Shown piece by piece: positions 60,417 to 64,000 of a DNA stretch of 64,000 bases. Numbering within the stretch: the first letter of the stretch is position 1; each line of letters opens with the position of its first letter. The position numbers were made by a program, and so were the translations under genes. Below the pieces are notes generated by a model that made no database searches, was not told the origin of the DNA, and worked only from the letters and a program-made list of their open reading frames with translations. Source of the DNA: Peptoniphilaceae bacterium (GTDB taxonomy: Bacteria; Bacillota; Clostridia; Tissierellales; Peptoniphilaceae). The stretch is taken from positions 1 through 64,000 of the forward strand of contig JAQYEZ010000003.1 of the NCBI GenBank assembly GCA_028723425.1. Reading direction: 5' to 3'.

Positions 60417-60896
60417 TTATGCTTCTATAAAAAAGTCACTTAAATCTCTCTTGCAGGCAAAAGGACTTAGTTGGATAAAGACTTCTATATCATTTGATAT
60501 TAAGTTTGCAAATATCTCAAGGTCTTTTTCATCCACAGCAACTTCTTCTGTTAGAAGTTTTTTTCCTTGGCTTAGATGAATTATTCCTATATTTACTCTA
60601 TCTATAAAATAATCTTTTTCTAATATCTTTTCCAAATCTCTTGGACTTTCTACAATCAAGAAAATATCCTCGTTTTGATTGTTTTCAACATAATTTTTTA
60701 CTTGATCAAGTCTAAGATAATGGGCAGCAATCCCCTCTGGCATGGTCAAATTCATTACAGCTTGTTCGAAATCATCTTGGTAGACCCTATCGTTAGCTAT
60801 AATTACTGTATCCAAATTTAAATACTCAGTCCAATAAGAAACAACTTTTCCATGACTTAATCTTGAATCAATTCTTGCAAGTTTTATATTTTTCAC
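60417..60896 (-). CDS. Orphan mannose-family PTS IIB subunit
   Basis: Phosphocarrier of the mannose/fructose/sorbose PTS class. The active-site histidine lies in LARIDSRLSHGKVVSYW (family pattern RIDxRLxHGxV) about 15 residues from the start. I choose the GTG at 60896 after AAGGGGAT, giving 159 residues, the usual IIB length. The longer track ORF runs through a likely promoter (TTGATT, 17 bases, TATGCT). IIA, IIC and IID genes are absent nearby, so it may be a regulatory or spare IIB. Confidence 0.82.
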   Translation of the reverse strand: MKNIKLARIDSRLSHGKVVSYWTEYLNLDTVIIANDRVYQDDFEQAVMNLTMPEGIAAHYLRLDQVKNYVENNQNEDIFLIVESPRDLEKILEKDYFIDRVNIGIIHLSQGKKLLTEEVAVDEKDLEIFANLISNDIEVFIQLSPFACKRDLSDFFIEA

Positions 60897-60959
60897 ACTA
60901 TCCCCTTCTTTTCTAACTAGCCTTAGCATACCATGTAAAGGGATAAAAATCAAATAAAA

Positions 60960-60999
60960 TTGCCCTAGCAATATTGAAATTCCAATATTATTAGGGCAA
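60960..60999 (-). terminator. Terminator of the serine dehydratase operon
   Basis: TTGCCCTA (60960-60967) pairs with TAGGGCAA (60992-60999) plus an inner CAATATTG/CAATATTA stem; on the minus strand it is followed by TTTTATTTG. It lies just beyond the sdaAA stop. Confidence 0.85.
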
Positions 61000-61007
61000 G
61001 TGTTTTC

Positions 61008-61889
61008 TTATTCTTCTACCTTATCTATATATTTCGCCTTAAGTCTTAGGGCTGATTCACAAACTGCTATTCCACCTTCACCAGTTTCTCTTAGACTTTG
61101 TGGCAAGCTATCTCCAACTCTTTTTAGGGTTTCTACACATTCATCAAAGCTTACAAACATGGTAACTCCAGCCATAGCCATATCTGCTGCCGCCATAGCA
61201 TTTATTACCCCTGATGCATTTCTCAAATTACATGGAAACTCTACCATGCCTCCTATAGGATCACAAACAAGGCCCAAAACTATAAGTAAAGCTATTGATG
61301 CAGCGTTTTCTTGAGTTTCTATATCTCTACCTCTTAAATAGCAAATTGCTGCTGCTGCCATAGCTGATGCTGCTCCACATTCTGCTTGGCAGCCACCTTC
61401 TGCTCCAGCAAAGGTTGCAGAATCCGCTATTACTTGTCCAATTTCACTTGCAACTAAGATAGCCTTACTTAATTCTTGGTCAGAATACTTGTATTTGTTA
61501 TACATAGCCATCAAGGTTGCAGGAAGTATACCAGCAGATCCAGCTGTTGGGGCTGCGACAATTTTTCCCATAGAGGCATTTACTTCAGAAGTTGAAAAAG
61601 CCATAGCCATAGCATTTGTTGCTATATCTCCCAAAACTGTATCATTTGATAAAAAATAATCATTCATAACTTTGGCATTGCCACCAGACATACCAGTCAT
61701 TGATCTTACATCTTTATTAATGGCTGTTGTTGCTGATGATTTCATTATATCTAAAGCTCTTTGAAGTCTATCAAAGACTTCTTCTTTAGACTTCTTTGAT
61801 AGTTCCATTTCATCTTCTAGAGCTATCTCCCAAATTTCCTTATTTTCATTTTTACATCTTTCTTTGATGGATTTCATTGTTGTTTTCAT
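61008..61889 (-). CDS. sdaAA: L-serine ammonia-lyase, iron-sulfur alpha subunit
   Basis: Catalytic subunit deaminating serine to pyruvate with an oxygen-labile [4Fe-4S] cluster. The cluster cysteines are in AEGGCQAECGAASAMAAA and LGLVCDPIGGMVEFPCNLR. The 293-residue length is typical of the two-subunit Gram-positive form. It lies 4 bases after sdaAB. With DpaL it gives two routes to pyruvate from amino acids. Confidence 0.95.
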   Translation of the reverse strand: MKTTMKSIKERCKNENKEIWEIALEDEMELSKKSKEEVFDRLQRALDIMKSSATTAINKDVRSMTGMSGGNAKVMNDYFLSNDTVLGDIATNAMAMAFSTSEVNASMGKIVAAPTAGSAGILPATLMAMYNKYKYSDQELSKAILVASEIGQVIADSATFAGAEGGCQAECGAASAMAAAAICYLRGRDIETQENAASIALLIVLGLVCDPIGGMVEFPCNLRNASGVINAMAAADMAMAGVTMFVSFDECVETLKRVGDSLPQSLRETGEGGIAVCESALRLKAKYIDKVEE

Positions 61890-61893
61890 TTAT

Positions 61894-62550
61894 CTACCCC
61901 AAATATTTTATAAAGATAAATTCTTTACCATTTTTTATTTCTTCATATATATCTTGTCTCAAACCTTGATCAAGCTCTGTTACCAACATAACTTTTTCTC
62001 CATCCTTAATGGTTCTCATATTAAAGATATTGTAGCCTTGGTCATAAAGTATTGAAGAAACAAAAGCTATCATACCTTTTTGTTCCTTATAAGTTGCTAT
62101 AAGAGTAGGATTTTTACCTGAATATTCTACATCATTTCCATAGATTTTATTTATTTTAATATTACCACCACCTATAGATGAGCCTTGAACATCAAAAGTA
62201 CTTCCGTCTGGATAGGTCATTACAATTTTTACTGTATTTGGATGAACATTTCCAAGATCTGTTTCTATAAAATTAAATTCTATAGCTTTTTCCTTTGCAA
62301 TTTCAAAAGAATTTCTAAGTCTTTCATCATCTGGACCAAAGCCCAAAATTCCACCAACCAAGGCCCTGTCAGTTCCGTGGCCCCTGTAAGTTTTTGCAAA
62401 AGATCCATGTAGGTAAAAATCAACCTTGTTAAAACCAACTCCAGCAATATTTCTTGCAATATTAGCTATCCTATTAGCACCGGCGGTGTGCGAGCTAGAA
62501 GGGCCAATCATAATTGGACCTACTATATCAAAAACTGATAAATTTGGCAT
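61894..62550 (-). CDS. sdaAB: L-serine ammonia-lyase, iron-sulfur beta subunit
   Basis: Partner subunit of 218 residues. FDIVGPIMIGPSSSHTAGANRIANIAR at the N-terminus is the signature, and the C-terminal ~70 residues form an ACT-like domain (PTLIATYKEQKGMIAFVSSILYDQGYNIFNM). It overlaps the HAD gene's stop by one base and precedes sdaAA by 4 bases. Confidence 0.94.
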   Translation of the reverse strand: MPNLSVFDIVGPIMIGPSSSHTAGANRIANIARNIAGVGFNKVDFYLHGSFAKTYRGHGTDRALVGGILGFGPDDERLRNSFEIAKEKAIEFNFIETDLGNVHPNTVKIVMTYPDGSTFDVQGSSIGGGNIKINKIYGNDVEYSGKNPTLIATYKEQKGMIAFVSSILYDQGYNIFNMRTIKDGEKVMLVTELDQGLRQDIYEEIKNGKEFIFIKYLG

Positions 62551-63197
62551 TATACTCTCCTTATAGTATTAATTAAGTCTGGACTATCTATAATAGCATC
62601 AGGATTTTGTTGAATAAGGAAATCCTTGTCCCTAAAGCCCCATGCACAAGCTACCGTAAACACTCCAGCATTCCTACCACATTTGATATCAACTTCACTA
62701 TCACCAAAATATATGATATCGGTCATTTTTTCACCGAATCTTTGGCCAATTATATACAAGCCTTCAGGACTTGGCTTTCTTTCAATTTCTTCCTTAAAAC
62801 CAAGAATCATATCAAAATAATCCCTGCCCCAAATGTCTACAAGAACTTTCTTGCAAGTAGAATCTGGTTTGTTAGAAAAAGCAACCAAAAGCTCTCCTCT
62901 TTGTTTAATTTTTTCAAGTTCTTCCTTTATACCAGGATAAGGTTTGGTCAAATATGAAGGATTATCATCATAAATCTTATTATAGTAAGCTAGAACTTTT
63001 TCTAGACTTTGCTTATCCTCTATGCCAAGATATGATAAACATTTTTTTACCAAAACGACAGGTCCATTGCCAACATTTTTTCTAACCTCCTCTTTAGGAA
63101 GGTTTCCTAGGCCAAAATCAGCCAAAGCCTTGTTAATATAATATGAAATAGTGTCAATCGTATATAGCAAAGTTCCGTCAATATCAAAAATATACAT
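62550..63197 (-). CDS. HAD-family phosphatase (phosphoglycolate phosphatase-like)
   Basis: Haloacid-dehalogenase superfamily phosphatase of 215 residues. Motif I is YIFDIDGTLL (nucleophile Asp4, acid/base Asp6), motif II VAFSNKPDS, the lysine motif ERKPSPEG, and motif IV IYFGDSEVDIKCGRNAG. A helical cap of about 70 residues follows motif I. It starts the operon with sdaAB-sdaAA. A substrate cannot be assigned. Confidence 0.87.
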   Translation of the reverse strand: MYIFDIDGTLLYTIDTISYYINKALADFGLGNLPKEEVRKNVGNGPVVLVKKCLSYLGIEDKQSLEKVLAYYNKIYDDNPSYLTKPYPGIKEELEKIKQRGELLVAFSNKPDSTCKKVLVDIWGRDYFDMILGFKEEIERKPSPEGLYIIGQRFGEKMTDIIYFGDSEVDIKCGRNAGVFTVACAWGFRDKDFLIQQNPDAIIDSPDLINTIRRV

Positions 63198-63227
63198 AAT
63201 TTCTCCTTTACTTATGTACTTTCTTAT

Positions 63228-63257
63228 ATTATATCAAAAACGCAAACAATTGTACAA
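63228..63257 (-). promoter_or_regulatory. Promoter of the HAD-serine dehydratase operon
   Basis: TTGTAC (63257-63252), 18 bases, then TATAAT (63233-63228) on the minus strand, with TGATATAAT giving an extended -10. Confidence 0.6.
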
Positions 63258-63360
63258 AATATATAAATCTTTGATAAAATATTAACATTAAAAAGTCGTG
63301 AATAATATAAGTCCTGCGGTATAATATTGAAAATATGAAGAATTTTTAAGGAAGGAAAAT

Positions 63361-64000
63361 ATGACAGAAGAAAGAAACTTATCCATGCTCTCAGATTTTT
63401 ACGAATTTACCATGGGCAATGGATATTTTAATCAAGGTATGAAAAATACTACAGCAATTTTTGATGCTTTCTATAGGTCAAATCCAGATAATGGTGGTTT
63501 TGCTATCTTTTCAGGACTTGAAGATATCATGGACTATGTAGAAAATATCAAGTTTACAGAAGAAGATATTGAATTTTTCAGAAAAAATTCTAACTTCTCA
63601 GAAGGATTTCTAGAATATTTAAAAAACTTCAAATTTACAGGCGATATTTGGTCTTTTAAGGAAGGATCAGCAATGTTTCCAGGAGAGCCTATACTTACTG
63701 TAAGGGCTCCAATTATAGAAGCACAGATTATAGAAACTTATTTACTACTTTCTATGAACTATAACTCCCTTATAACTACCAAGGCCAACAGAATCGTTAG
63801 AGCAGCCGATGGAAGATTGGTTATGGAATTTGGCGCAAGGCGTGCCCAAGGACCTGATGCTTCAATTAAAGGAGCAAGGGCTGCCTTTATAGGAGGGGCT
63901 CCGCTTACTTCAAATACCTTAAGCGGAAAAAAATATAGCATTCCTGTAGGTGGAACCATGGCTCATTCATGGATCCAATCATTTGATTCAGAATATCTAG
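63361..64000 (+). CDS. pncB: Nicotinate phosphoribosyltransferase (5' part)
   Basis: NAD-salvage enzyme joining nicotinate to phosphoribosyl pyrophosphate. The frame opens at an ATG after AAGGAAGGAAAAT and continues past the window, giving 213 visible residues. Family motifs are LSDFYEFTMGNGYF (substrate loop, with the tyrosine), FSGLEDIMDYVE, and ARRAQGPDASIKGARAAFIGGAP, with the histidine region GTMAHSWIQSF near the end. It is missing from the ORF track only because it is incomplete. A TATAAT box lies at 63320-63325. Confidence 0.92.
   Translation, partial: MTEERNLSMLSDFYEFTMGNGYFNQGMKNTTAIFDAFYRSNPDNGGFAIFSGLEDIMDYVENIKFTEEDIEFFRKNSNFSEGFLEYLKNFKFTGDIWSFKEGSAMFPGEPILTVRAPIIEAQIIETYLLLSMNYNSLITTKANRIVRAADGRLVMEFGARRAQGPDASIKGARAAFIGGAPLTSNTLSGKKYSIPVGGTMAHSWIQSFDSEYL

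Overview
The window is AT-rich DNA from a low-G+C Gram-positive, apparently strictly anaerobic bacterium. Genes are tightly packed in operons, start sites carry strong AGGAGG-type ribosome sites, and intrinsic terminators with U-tracts are common. Gene content (CarD/YacL/IspDF operon, ThiT, Fe-S serine dehydratase, YgeXYW/SsnA/YgfK, GH112 phosphorylase) and base composition fit a clostridium-like anaerobe, possibly of the Tissierellia/Peptoniphilaceae (Anaerococcus-like). That placement is inference; no rRNA or tRNA gene is present to confirm it.

Layout. 1-1.9 kb: an IS1202/ISNCY-type insertion sequence with a hairpin-rich 3' region and a duplicated left end. 2.0-7.8 kb: a housekeeping operon on the minus strand, carD-yacL-ispD-ispF-metK-mreB-gpmA. 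7.8-12.5 kb: lipid kinase, thiamine ECF S-component, mannose-6-phosphate isomerase, and a GntR(YtrA)-ABC module. 12.5-15.2 kb: a reduced exopolysaccharide operon (EpsG-like, Wzz-like, degenerate tyrosine-kinase-like ATPase, and an SH3 lipoprotein absent from the ORF track because it has no canonical start codon). 15.2-15.5 kb: three hairpins that may be a small RNA, then an FCD GntR regulator.

16.2-45.7 kb is the centrepiece: a ~30-kb selenium-dependent molybdenum hydroxylase and purine-catabolism island. It holds two molybdenum hydroxylases (fused Se-dependent Xdh and trimeric XdhABC), their maturation factors (YqeB, YqeC, MocA, XdhC-type chaperone, MoeA-like protein), adenine deaminase, a hydantoinase-family ring-opening enzyme, two NCS2 purine permeases, SsnA, YgfK, YgeY, YgeW and YgeX (DpaL). 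A divergent selenium-supply operon follows: selD-yedF-DUF3343-cysteine desulfurase. Directly behind it (45.7-50.6 kb) lies the molybdenum supply: moaA, a moaC-mogA fusion, a MOSC protein and modABC. Together the genes encode purine uptake, deamination, Se/Mo-dependent oxidation or reduction of the ring, ring opening, and breakdown through carbamoyl and diaminopropionate intermediates to pyruvate and ammonia, plus the two trace-element cofactors this requires. A 12-bp motif (TGTAACATATTA) occurs twice beside the ygeX promoter and once upstream of xdhA, suggesting a common regulator.

50.8-54.8 kb: a DUF2089 regulator with its DUF4097 partner, a membrane protein, a GT4 glycosyltransferase, and an SdpI-like membrane protein whose leader carries a perfect 24-bp tandem duplication including the ribosome site. 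54.8-60.1 kb: an operon for galacto-N-biose/lacto-N-biose use (two ABC permeases, GH112 phosphorylase, small membrane protein, MsmK-type ATPase) behind a promoter with a LacI-type operator; its solute-binding protein is missing. 60.4-64 kb: an orphan mannose-family PTS IIB, L-serine dehydratase (sdaAA/sdaAB), a HAD phosphatase, and a nicotinate phosphoribosyltransferase cut by the window edge.
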